From contig NC_079232.1 in NCBI RefSeq assembly GCF_028502605.1, forward strand, positions 4,960,001 to 5,024,000: DNA of 64,000 nt. The letters run 5' to 3'. The position numbers and the translations under genes are program-made. This stretch comes from Trichoderma breve. Lineage: Eukaryota > Ascomycota > Sordariomycetes > Hypocreales > Hypocreaceae. Every line of letters starts with the position of its first letter. Positions within the stretch are counted from its first letter, which is position 1. This document shows, in pieces, positions 1-10,128 of this stretch. The notes beneath the pieces were generated by a model. The model was not told the DNA's origin. It did no database searches and saw only the letters and a list, made by a program, of their open reading frames with translations.

Positions 1-1462
1 GCCCGGTCGGGTGCAATATGACCACGGGCCAACAAGGGAGCAAGGGGGGATGGTGTTGTTAGGGTGCACGCGCCGTGAACGTGAACTTACCGGACTGGGG
101 AAATCGCAGCGGTTGACAAAGACAGTACCAGCATCAACCTGCTCTGAAAGCGCGTAACCTCGATCCACATCCTTGGTCCAGATGCTAGCTGTGAGCCCAA
201 ACTCGCTATCGTTCATCAGCTTCACGGCCTCATCATCGCCCTTTACCTTCATGACCGGAATCACAGGCCCAAATGTCTCTTCCGTCATGACAGTCATCGT
301 GTGATCCACATCAGTCAACAGGGTTGGTTTCACAAAGTTGCCCTTGAGCGGGGGGTTTTCGAAGCTTTCGTTTTCCGGCGTAGCATCCTTGGCTCCCTTT
401 TTCAAGGCGTCCTGAATGTGCGACTCTATTGTTTCCTTGGAACGCTTTGAGATGACGGGTCCTACATGAGTCGACTTGTCAAACGGATCTCCAAGCTTGT
501 ATCCCTTGAGCACCTTTTGAACGGCCGTGACAAAGGCATCGTGCACATTTTCATGCACATAGATTCGTTCAAGGGAGCAGCAGCTTTGGCCAGAGTTGAA
601 TATGGCACCGTCAACAATCTCCTCAGCAGCCCAATCGATATCTACATCATCTCTGATGTATGCGGGATCCTTGCCACCCAATTCGAGGCTCACATTGACA
701 ATTCTGTCGGCCGCAGCTTTCTGCACGGCAAGACCGCCAGCAACGGACCCCGTGAAACAAACCAGGGCAATCTTGGGATCTCGCACAATAGTTTCCATGA
801 CACTAGGGGAGCCGCAGTGGAAATATTGCAAAACTCCATCGGGCAAGCCGGCCTCGGAAAATAGCTTGGCCACTTGTTCCACAATAGTAGGTGTTTGCGG
901 TGATGGCTTCAATATCACGCTGTTTCCAGCCAGGATTGCGGGAATCAACGCATTGATGAGAATCAAATAAGGATACTTGAGACACGGATACGTTAATTTA
1001 AAAAGAGAAAAATTTACGCGATTAATAGTGGCTGGTGCGGGAGATGGGGTTACTTACATTCCAGGCGAAGATGATGAGAACAGGGCCAACGGGTGCTCTT
1101 CGGATGAAGCGTTTGAACCCTTTCTCAGGCTCACCCTCAACATCCTGCAACACTGTAGAGCTGAGTTTGAGGAGATATTCTGCCCTCTTGATGGCAGTGG
1201 TGACTTCTTTTGCCGTATAAGCGATGGGTCGGCCCATCTGGGTGGTCAGTTCCAGGGCGAGGTCATCCTGGCGTTTATCCAGTGCGTCGAGGAATTTCCG
1301 GACAATGTCTTGCCTTTCCTCGAGGGTCGTGTTGCGAAATTTCAGAAAAGCTTCAGTGGCGACCTGGGGAAGCAGTTCCAGATCGGCAGGGGAGGCGCCA
1401 TTGCGGGTGATGACAATCTCGTTGGTATTTGGAGAGATTGTGTTGATCACCTCGACAGACAT
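1..1462 (-). CDS. Aldehyde dehydrogenase (NAD(P)-dependent), C-terminus cut by window edge
   Basis: Oxidises an aldehyde to the acid; the substrate cannot be told from sequence. Exon 1 is 1462-1058 (135 codons from ATG 1462), the intron 1057-976 and exon 2 975-91; a GTAAGT donor at 90 opens an intron that shows no acceptor before the left edge. The 430 residues seen carry the family hallmarks: a cofactor-fold segment ending in GNSVILKPS, the general-base motif as LELGGKDP, and the nucleophile region FNSGQSCCSLERIYVHE with the catalytic cysteine. The last coded stretch (FVNRCDFPSP) lies before the usual C-terminal oligomerisation segment, so roughly 40-60 residues are missing. It starts 612 bp from ESF2 and is transcribed away from it. 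A succinate-semialdehyde-like role is possible but not shown. Confidence 0.93.
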
Positions 1463-2074
1463 GGTGGACTTCGTGAGAGTGTACTTCTTGAGACGATTTA
1501 TCTGATGAGGCAGCTTTACAGGGGAAACACTCGTGAAATTATTGAAGGTTTGAAGTCGGTATGGAGATGATAGGGAGAGGGGAAATGGTGATACTGGTCC
1601 ACTGGTTTGAAGAGCCGTTCTTGCCCGTCCGTCATTATTTGCCCCACGTCACCGATATCGTTGCCCCGCCATACATCAGACAGTATGGGTGTCCCCATAC
1701 TAATGATGGTAGCCTTGCCTAGACATTACTTTGGCGGCCAATTGTACGTAAGAGAGCTCCGTCGAGGGATCCGAGTCAGGACAATAGATTAGCAGGCAAT
1801 TAGTTAGGTACAAAGTTTCTTTCCATGTGAGAGGGAGGTTTGAGTGTAAATTTCTAAGCCATTAATTGGACAGTCTAGGTTAACAGATACTACCGCCTGG
1901 ATACACTAATGAGAGCATCGCTAGATTCGTTAATACGCTGTGCCCCGGTACTGCAATACGACAATTTCTTATCGCGATAAGGATTGGAACTTTTTTTTTT
2001 TGGTTGCGACCACAGATGAGCTCTGAGCCAAGTTGCACATACGGTACGACATAGTGCTCTGCAAATCACACATA
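1463..2074. promoter_or_regulatory. Divergent intergenic region, aldehyde dehydrogenase / ESF2
   Basis: 612 bp between two diverging start codons, so it should hold both promoters. A run of 13 T lies about 75 bp before the ESF2 ATG. I see no gene here and no motif I can assign with confidence. Confidence 0.6.
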
Positions 2075-3037
2075 ATGGCTGCGACAAGGGCCAACGAGTT
2101 TCTGGATGCATCCGACAGCGAAGACGAACGCTTGAATGGATACGAGTCGGATGATGAAGTAAAGAAGGGCGGGCGCGGTCCTAAACGGCGAAAGATTAGC
2201 AGCGACGATGAGGAAGACGACGATGCTGAAGCGAGCGACAAGGAGCAAGATGCCAGTGACGGAGACGAGAAGAACCCAAAATCGGCCGAACAAGACGAAG
2301 AGGGCGACAAAAGCGGCGCTGATGGTGGCAAGAAGAAGGCCAAGAAGCTAAGGACCAAAGATTTGCCTGGTGTTGCCCGACCCTTGACGAAGAAGAACCT
2401 TGTTGCGACAGAGGAAGCCATCAAAAAATCCGGCGTGGTATACATTTCACGTGTGCCGCCATTCATGAAGCCTAATAAACTACGTTCCCTTCTTGCTCCA
2501 TACGGAGAAATCAACAGGATATTCCTCGCCCCCGAAGATCCAGTCGCACGAGCACGGCGCGTCAAAGGAGGCGGCAACAAGAAAAAGACATTTACCGAGG
2601 GCTGGGTCGAGTTTATCAAGAAGAAGGATGCAAAGGCTGTGTGCGAACTTCTAAACGCACGACCAATCGGCGGAAAGAAAGGGAGCTACTACCACGACGA
2701 TATATGGAACCTGTTGTATCTCAATGGTTTCAAATGGCACAATCTGACGGAGCAGATTGCCGCCGAGGATGCTGAGAGGTCGAGCCGCATGAGGGCTGAG
2801 ATTAGCAAGACGACGCGGGAGAACAAACTGTTCGTCCGCAATGTGGAGAGAGCAAAGATGTTGGATGGCATGGAGGCAAAGGCAAAGGCGAAGAAGAGGA
2901 AGGCAAGTGATGCAGCGGACAATGAGGAGCCAAGGGAGAGCGTACGGACGTTTAAGCAGATTTCCAAGATCAAGAAGGGCGGAGATACCAGCGAGCAACC
3001 AGAGCGTGTGAGCAGAGTGTTGAGCAAGATTTTTTAA
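2075..3037 (+). CDS. ESF2: Pre-rRNA-processing protein ESF2 (ABT1 family)
   Basis: Nucleolar RNA-binding factor of the small-subunit processome; in yeast Esf2 assists early 18S pre-rRNA cleavage and stimulates the helicase Dbp8 (known for the family). Intronless, 320 aa from ATG 2075; the frame is open to a TTG at 2033, but a fungal gene should start at the ATG. Residues 1-100 are acidic and lysine-rich with repeated DSEDE-type clusters and a bipartite-like PKRRKIS. An RRM of the ESF2/ABT1 type follows, opening VVYISRVPPFMKP and including a long basic loop (GGGNKKKTFTEGWVEF). The C-terminal third is helical and basic. NMD3, another ribosome factor, lies 361 bp downstream on the same strand. 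Confidence 0.95.
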   Translation: MAATRANEFLDASDSEDERLNGYESDDEVKKGGRGPKRRKISSDDEEDDDAEASDKEQDASDGDEKNPKSAEQDEEGDKSGADGGKKKAKKLRTKDLPGVARPLTKKNLVATEEAIKKSGVVYISRVPPFMKPNKLRSLLAPYGEINRIFLAPEDPVARARRVKGGGNKKKTFTEGWVEFIKKKDAKAVCELLNARPIGGKKGSYYHDDIWNLLYLNGFKWHNLTEQIAAEDAERSSRMRAEISKTTRENKLFVRNVERAKMLDGMEAKAKAKKRKASDAADNEEPRESVRTFKQISKIKKGGDTSEQPERVSRVLSKIF

Positions 3038-3398
3038 TTTTGTTTTATTTGTTTATTTTGTATAATTACTTGTTACTACATGCGTCTGCCTAAATCTAGG
3101 GCATTGAAACTGAATTGGAACAATTATCAAAGAGGCCCTGATGTCCGTCATCCTGTTACCGGTTTAGTTGCATGCCCACGCGACTGACTCATATGTCGCA
3201 CATATTTTCACGCCGCTACTACGGATAAGGCAATAAATTCTGCGACAGCAAATCTGAGCGATAAGCTCATGGAAGTCGCTTATCAAGCAGCGGGGCAAAA
3301 TATTTTTCGACTTCGTAGATATTGTATCAGAGGGACCCCATCCGATAAAATCATCTACCATAACACATACCACATCACCATCGGCCACATCAAGCAAA
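3038..3398. other. Intergenic ESF2 to NMD3
   Basis: 361 bp holding the ESF2 terminator region (T-rich, TTTTATTTGTTTATTTTG just after the stop) and the NMD3 promoter. No further gene seen. Confidence 0.5.
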
Positions 3399-5081
3399 AT
3401 GTCTATGGATCTTGATGACGCCATTTCTATTGCGCCTATATCGCAGCAGGCGACGGCGGCAACGTAAGTGACTTACTCCAATTTTCCCAGCTTTTTTGGT
3501 CAGAAGAACGTTGCTATTCTACTTCAATTTTCTTCTTTGCGGCTGCCCCTCCAAAAAAAGCCATGAATGACTGCATAGACTGACAATATCCAACACAGAA
3601 TCCTCTGTCACAACTGCGGTGCCCCGATCGATGGAACAACAGCCACTGGCGCTGCCTGCTACGACTGTATCAAGCTGACCAACGACATTTCCCAGGGAAT
3701 CCAGCGAGAGGCCACCATCCAGCAATGCAAAGACTGCGAGAGATGGCTCTTGCCACCCTCAAGTTGGATCGCCGCCATGCCTGAATCCCGTGAACTCCTA
3801 GCCCTCTGCCTCAAGAAGCTGAGGGGCCTGAATAAAGTGCGAATCGTCGATGCGAGCTTCATCTGGACCGAGCCTCATTCCCGAAGAGTAAAGGTCAAGT
3901 TGACCGTCCAAGATTCCGTCCAGCAGGGAGTTCTGCTGCAGCAGAGCTTCGAGGTCGTATACGTTGTGGCGACTCAGCAGTGCCCTGAGTGCCAGAAGAG
4001 TTTCACCCCCAACCACTGGAGAGCTTGCGTTCAAGTCCGACAGAAGGTCTTGCACAAGAGGACGTTCCACTTCCTGGAGCAGCTTATCTTGAAGCATGGC
4101 GCGCACAAAGAGACCCTCAACATCAAGGAAGCCAAGGATGGTATCGATTTCTTCTTTTCCGTGCGAAATCAGGCAGAGAAGTTTGTCGACTTCCTCAACT
4201 CAGTCGTTCCCGTCAAGGTCAAGTCTTCACAAGAGCTGATCTCTATGGATACCCACACATCAAAAAAATCCTACAAATTCACATTTTCCGCCGAAATTGT
4301 CCCCGTATGCAGAGATGACCTGGTTGCGCTGCCCATAAAGCTTGCGAAACAGGCTAGCAACATCTCACCCCTCGTCCTTTGCCACAAGATTGGCACGGCG
4401 GTCTACCTCATGGACCCTCAGACCCTTCAAACAGCGGAAGTAAGTGCGTCCATTTACTGGCGCGCCCCATTTACAGCTCTCGCCGACGCCATGGAGTTGG
4501 TCGAGTTCATCGTCATGGATATTGAGCCGACCCCTACTCGAAAGGGCAAGTGGGTGCTTGCCGAGGCAACGGTTGCTCGTGCTTCCGATCTGGGTGTCAA
4601 TGATAGGACATACTTTACCAGAACACATCTGGGAAACCTGTTACAGCCAGGTGACTCAGCGATGGGCTATATGTTGAGCGGCACCAACTTCAACAATCCC
4701 GAATTTGATGCGATAGAGGATTCCAACACATACTCATCAATCGTCCCTGATGTGGTCTTGGTGAAGAAACACTACCCCAACCGCAGGAGGAACCGTCGCC
4801 GCAACTGGAAGCTCAAGCGCATGGATAAGGATGAGGGTGAGCTTCTGCCAAAGAAGGCAGACCAAGAGCGTATGGATAAGGAGTACGAGATGTTCTTGCG
4901 CGATGTCGAGGAAGATGAAGAACTGCGTGCGGCTTTGGCGCTTTACAAGAATCCCAAGCAGGCAAACGAGGATGAGATGAGCATAGCGGAGACGGACGAG
5001 GATGGAGACGATGGCGTGCCAGGGGTGAATATGGACGAGCTGCTAGATGACTTTGATGAGCTCACAATGCAGGATAATTAG
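3399..5081 (+). CDS. NMD3: 60S ribosomal export adaptor NMD3
   Basis: Binds the pre-60S subunit in the nucleus and recruits the exportin Crm1, then leaves in the cytoplasm (known for the family). Exon 1 is 3399-3463, the intron 3464-3598 (GTAAGT, branch CTGACAA, ends CACAG) and exon 2 3599-5081; 515 aa, close to yeast Nmd3 (518). The N-terminal zinc-binding part shows paired cysteines CHNCG, CYDC, CKDC and CPEC in about the first 110 residues. The C-terminus is strongly acidic and ends in a leucine/aspartate-rich segment (MDELLDDFDELTM) that fits the leucine-rich nuclear export signal. A basic RRNRRRNWKLKR stretch before it fits the nuclear import signal. The start follows from the short first exon being in frame and from the conserved C4 region lying just after the splice. 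Confidence 0.97.
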
Positions 5082-5243
5082 AGTAGTGTAGGGATTTATG
5101 AAACTTACCGCAATGAGATTAACGACGTCACGTTTGGCTCCCAATGAAAAGTGCGCATGTGCCCGAAGCAGTAATATAATTCCGCTGTGATCTCTCGTAA
5201 TTTTTTATGAGTACACCATGTATCCAGTGCTGGGGCTAGAGGT

Positions 5244-6494
5244 CTATAAGAATGTAGGGATAGAGCTCAAATCGATCGGCTTTGATTCGTCTTTGACTTC
5301 ACTCTTTGCGGCCGGTCGTTTGGACTGCTCTCGGGATTTCTTCCTGCTCATCCTACGCTCGTGCAAGCCAAAAAGATCATCATCCAAGTCGTCATCCACA
5401 TTGTAGACACTGGGTGGCTGATTGTCGGCTTTGGTTCGAGAAGAATCTGGACGAGGAACTCCCTTGGGAAGTTCTGTGGGGCGTGAAGACATAGCTTGAG
5501 GATTTGGGTTGGAGTTGCGAGGATGCTGGGGGGTGTTTCTACTCTGTGTAGCAGTTGATTTTGGATTGGCGGGCAAGTCAAGCTTGACCCTCTTGGATGA
5601 TGACGCCAATGGTGGCAATGACGGCGATAATTCACGACTTTGATGGTCTTGCTGTGGTGACGACTTGCTTGAATACCCGGCGGCCGCTCTCGTCCTAGAG
5701 GAAGAAGATGAAGCACTCGCCGCAGGCATAATTGTCCTTCCCTCTCGTCTCGGCGCCTCCATCAATCCTCGTAGACCCGTCGCCCACGGCGACCTTTGTT
5801 CATCTTGCTTTGCTTTGCGGTTATCACCATCCTCACCACTCTCAGCTTCCAGCGCTTTACGCCGCTTCATAGAATTCTGAGCTGCTTCACTCCTCTGTCG
5901 CGCCCTGGCTGTCGGCACCGCACTTGCCACGACGGGACGCTCAATCTCGCTGATAGTAGCCGCGTTTTGGGCCTTGGCGAGGGCCTTGAGACGATCGTAT
6001 TCTGCTCGGTGAAGGTGCGCGGTGAAGCGCTGGGCCATGTGCAGAAACTCATCATCGACCATTCTGAATTTGTCGTCATTCAGCGGCCCTGGAATCATGA
6101 ACCTGAGATGAAGGGAAGTTGTTAGTTGAGTATGGACAAGAGATGTATGTGCATGTTGAACTGATGTTTGAACTAAGCAATCAAAATCATAAAGGCGGTG
6201 CAAATATACTCTTCATGAGGCCGCTCTGGTGGAGGTGAAGTAGATGGGCTTCGAATAGGATCTGAAATAATTACTGTCAGTTGACTAAACCCCCATTCTC
6301 AATAACGGTCTTTTTTTATTCATACCGGAATCCAAAACGCGCCGAACGTGTCTGCGTGACACGGGCGTTCGCAAAACATCTCGACTTTCATATTGCCGCG
6401 CAGTAGGTAACTTGGGACTTTGGGCTCTTGTGTTTCTTGCGCTATTGCTTGATGAGAACTCAGATTCTCTTTTCCAAGGCAATTTCCTTGTCAT
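5244..6494 (-). CDS. Unrecognised fungal protein, disordered, probably nuclear
   Basis: Three exons, 6494-6326, 6261-6210 and 6102-5244, joined by introns of 64 and 107 bp; 359 aa and in frame throughout. I do not recognise the family. Residues 1-57 are basic and Ser/Arg-rich. Then comes a proline-rich stretch, then the only segment that looks folded: about 45 residues beginning FMIPGPLNDDKFRMVDDEF with a helical run rich in Ala, Arg and Lys. The rest is low-complexity Ser/Pro/Arg with several basic clusters (SMKRRKALE, SSKRVKLDLP) that could be nuclear import signals, and an acidic patch (YNVDDDLDDDLFGL) near the end. It is tail-to-tail with NMD3, 162 bp between stops. The exon 2 splice sites are the least certain part. 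Confidence 0.75.
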
Positions 6495-7533
6495 GGCTGC
6501 TTGAGGTTTGGCATGTGTAATTCGGAAAGTTAGAGATGGTTGAGAGCTTAGCGTTTGGTGCCTGCAGTTAGTGTTCTCTAACTACGTGAGGTACCTGAAC
6601 TGTATTACTGAATGCAGCCTGCCAACTCCCCGCAGAACTGGATGGTGCTAGGCAGATATTCCCATTCACAAAAAATCTTCCATGATAAGACGACGAAGGA
6701 AATACAAGCACTAGCATGGATGATAATAATAGAAGAGACCAGATGAGATCACATCACTCTCGCCCACAATAACAGCCCTACAGGTAAACCATTTTGCAGC
6801 TATACGTACCTATTAGCGATTCATACTACCTTAACCTAGAGTCACTGTTTCTCACTCATATTTTGTGAACTCCTGGCGCAATCTGTCTATTTATATGACT
6901 ATATTCCACAGTATCTTGTAGCCAAATAGTCTTGACTTTTATTGTTATTATCTATAGAGATATTACTGGTGCATGTGTAAAATGTTATGCGCCCTGATGA
7001 AGCTCGGTAATATGCCTAGAGTAGATCCTCGGAAGCCCATGTTGATTGGAGTGAGGATGTATGTTGCATATGGGATTGAAAAGTCAACATTATATTCTGG
7101 AGAAACGTGATAAAAGTAAAGGACCTTCATCTGCATATACTTCCGGGGCTTGAATCTACACTTAGCAGTAAACTGCAAAGACTGCTTTTCTCATACTCAA
7201 CCAGAACAGCTCAGAAAAATTCCACTCGATTTAAGCATAGAGGCTTATCTTATATATGCATACTCTGGGATACGTTCATGCAGGCAGGCGCAGCCCCTCC
7301 AAGCCCCGCTGAGATGAATGAATCAATTGAGAAGGAGCTCTCGCTAGAATGTAGTAAACCTAGAATTTCAGGCCGAGCTTCGAGAATCTCAAAGTTAAAA
7401 TTGCCATTCAAACAGGTTGCACGTCCCTCAAGTCTCGCTCAATATTGAGTGCTGAGGGTGCAGTCCTGATGTTTGTGATGCAATTGCCATTACTGCCATT
7501 TCTTGCAGTGCCATATTCTGATATTGAATCGCC
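6495..7533. promoter_or_regulatory. Divergent intergenic region before MEF2
   Basis: 1,039 bp between diverging starts, AT-rich in the middle. ORFs here are short and lack codon structure; I see no gene. Confidence 0.5.
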
Positions 7534-10128
7534 ATGATTGCTCTGGTGCTCTGTCGTCAAGCCTCAGTGAGGCAATGCGGCCGCCTCACCAGATCAGGTT
7601 ATAGAGCCGCGACGGATTTGTCTCCTTTCAAGAGACTTCTCTACCGGGGCAGCAATGGCGCAAGAAGCATAAGCTCAATGCTTGAAAATACTCGAAATAT
7701 CGGTATCATCGCTCACGTTGACGCTGTAAGGCTTACGCCTCTATGTAATCAAGCCATCCTGGCCTCGACGCTTACCCATGGTGTAGGGCAAAACAACAAC
7801 AACTGAGCGCATGCTCTACTATAGTGGCGTGACCCAGCGAGTAGGAGGTGTGTGAAATACATGTCCAGAGCTGAAATAACCCAGCTGACAATCTTAGATG
7901 TGGATTCTGGCAACACTGTAACCGATTTCCTTGAGCTTGAGCGGGAGCGTGGAATCACCATCCAATCAGCGGCAATAACGTTTCACTGGCCGCTACAACA
8001 GGATTGCCCTCCTGGAACAGCCCCAAAGACCATCAATCTCATTGATACTCCTGGTCACCAAGATTTCAGATTTGAAGTTGATCGATGTTTACCAATCCTT
8101 GATGGAGCCGTCTGCATCATCGATTCTGTCAAGGGTGTAGAAGCACACACAGAACGAGTTTGGGCCTCTGCCCAGGAGTTCAGAGTTCCGCGAATTGTTT
8201 ACTGTAACAAGCTGGACCGTGAGGGCGCATCATTTAGAAAATCCGTCTTGGAAATTGGCTCTCGACTCAAAGGATGGCCATTGGTCTGCCAAATTCCGTG
8301 GTGGGAGAAAGAGGAATTTGTCGGAGTAATAGACATCATCGATGGGGTGGGTTACAGGTGGAAGACCGAAAGGCAAAAGACTCGATATGAACCCACCGAG
8401 CTCGAAGAGATACTGTCAACTTCAAACCAATCGTTATTGGCCGAGATGAAAGTAGCACGACAGCGTCTGGTCGAGGGCCTTGCAGATTTTGACGAGGCCG
8501 TGATGGATGAATTCTTGGCTGAAAATGAAAATATCCCCGCTTCCCTGTTGAAGCAAGCCATAAGGAGAAGCATCCAAAGCGGTGATGGCCGTTTCATACC
8601 AGTATTCGCCGGTTCGAGCTTTCGTCATATTGGAGTTGAGCCGCTCATGGACGCCATCGCGGACTATCTTCCTAATCCAGCGGAACGTCCAGATGCTGAG
8701 GTCAGAGTTGGGAGTACGAAGAGCGAGCTTCGGGAAGCACTGAAAGGAAAAGGCAAGAAGACAGTGGATGCCAATGTTAGTTCAGTGGCATCTGTCTTCA
8801 AAGTGTTTGACCACCCAAAGGAGGGCGTCATTAGTTTTGTGAGAGTTTATCATGGAACTCTTACTCGCAATGCTCCGAGCTTCAACACCCATATGCTTAT
8901 CCAGGAACGACCAATGGGCATCTTGCAAATATCTGCGTCCAAGACTGAAGACATTCAAGAGCTTTCTGTGGGCCAAATCGGAGCCCTGAGAGGACTTAAG
9001 AAAGCTCGCACTGGAGATACTTTGATCACCATGGCGAGTGGCAAAACTGTCCCTGAACATTTACGACATATCCAGATCAGGCCTCCAGAGATTCCTCCAC
9101 CGGTTGCCTTTTTGCAAGTTGATCCATATGGGAATGTGGCAGCACAACAATTAGAGGTCGCTCTGGAGAGCGCGTCTCGAGAAGACCCAAGCCTTCGGTG
9201 GAGTAGAAATCCAAAGACTGACCAATTTACCATCCAGGGTATGGGAAAGCTCCACCTGGATGTGTCACTCTACAATATGAGGCAGAAGCATAAGATAGAT
9301 GCCGAGTTTGGTCCTATTGAGGTCGACTACAAGGAATGTGTTACCACCATGACCTCTCCTCAGCATGCAGTTTTTGACCGTCCAGTTGCGGGCAAGCCAG
9401 GCAAGGTTTCCTGCACGGCTACTCTCAGACCGATAGAAGCTGGGGAACAGGAAGATCTGATGGAAGCCGGCCTTGAAAAAGACGGCAACATTGTCCAGAT
9501 AGATATTCCCATGGAAGGCGAAGCCACGGCCGTGCTTGTTGATGTGGATGAGGCACGCCAACAGCTCTTCAACGGAGCCATAGCTGGGTTGGCCAGGGGG
9601 CCTCGCCGTGCGTCGCCGATACACGGCTGCCAAGTCCACATCACTCTTGATACGTCTCGCGATGCGCTAGAGACACCAACTGGAGGCCATTTCAGCAGTG
9701 CGGCTAAAACCGCCGTCCAAGCAGCTCTTAGAGATGCGTTCGATAAAAGCCAGATTGGCATTTTAGAGCCCATCATGTTGACGCACATTACCTGCCCTGA
9801 AGCGGCCGCTGGAACAGTTCAGCATGACATAACAGCTGGTGCGGGTGGTCATGTCCTCGAAGTCAACGATCGTTCTGCAGAATCTGCTAGCGACGAATTG
9901 ATCGATATCTCCAAGATTTACGCGCCGCCTGATCCCTATGACTCGATCACCTCGCTGAGAAGCAAAAAGTCCACTGCTCGCATGGTCGAAATAGTAGCAA
10001 AAGTCCCCTACAAGGAGATGCTGAACTACGACGAGCATCTACGAAGCAAGACCGCGGGCCGGCATTCTATGACTATGTCGTTTGATTCTTTTGCAAGAGT
10101 GGTTGGCCATCGAGAAAAGGATCTCTGA
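7534..10128 (+). CDS. MEF2: Mitochondrial elongation factor G2 / ribosome-releasing factor 2
   Basis: GTPase that, with mitochondrial RRF, splits ribosomes after termination (known for EF-G2/GFM2). Exons 7534-7725, 7787-7847 and 7898-10128, introns of 61 and 50 bp, 827 aa. Residues 1-50 are Arg/Ser-rich with few acids, as in a mitochondrial presequence. The GTPase motifs are visible: AHVDAGKT (about 60-67), cut by intron 1 between DA and GKT; the switch region ERERGITIQSA; DTPGHQDF; and NKLD. The later part has EF-G domains II-V, including QPRPPE-like IQIRPPEIPPP and the GGHFSSAAKTA segment. The 61-nt second exon is needed: without it the P-loop and switch I are lost. The start ATG is the first in frame, just upstream of the presequence. 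Confidence 0.95.

Noticed and set aside
2033..2074. Longer ESF2 start at 2033
   Set aside because: The codon is TTG; ATG 2075 begins a normal ESF2 N-terminus.
1969..2619. 216-codon antisense ORF over ESF2, Ser-rich
   Set aside because: Mirror of the Lys/Asp-rich ESF2 frame.
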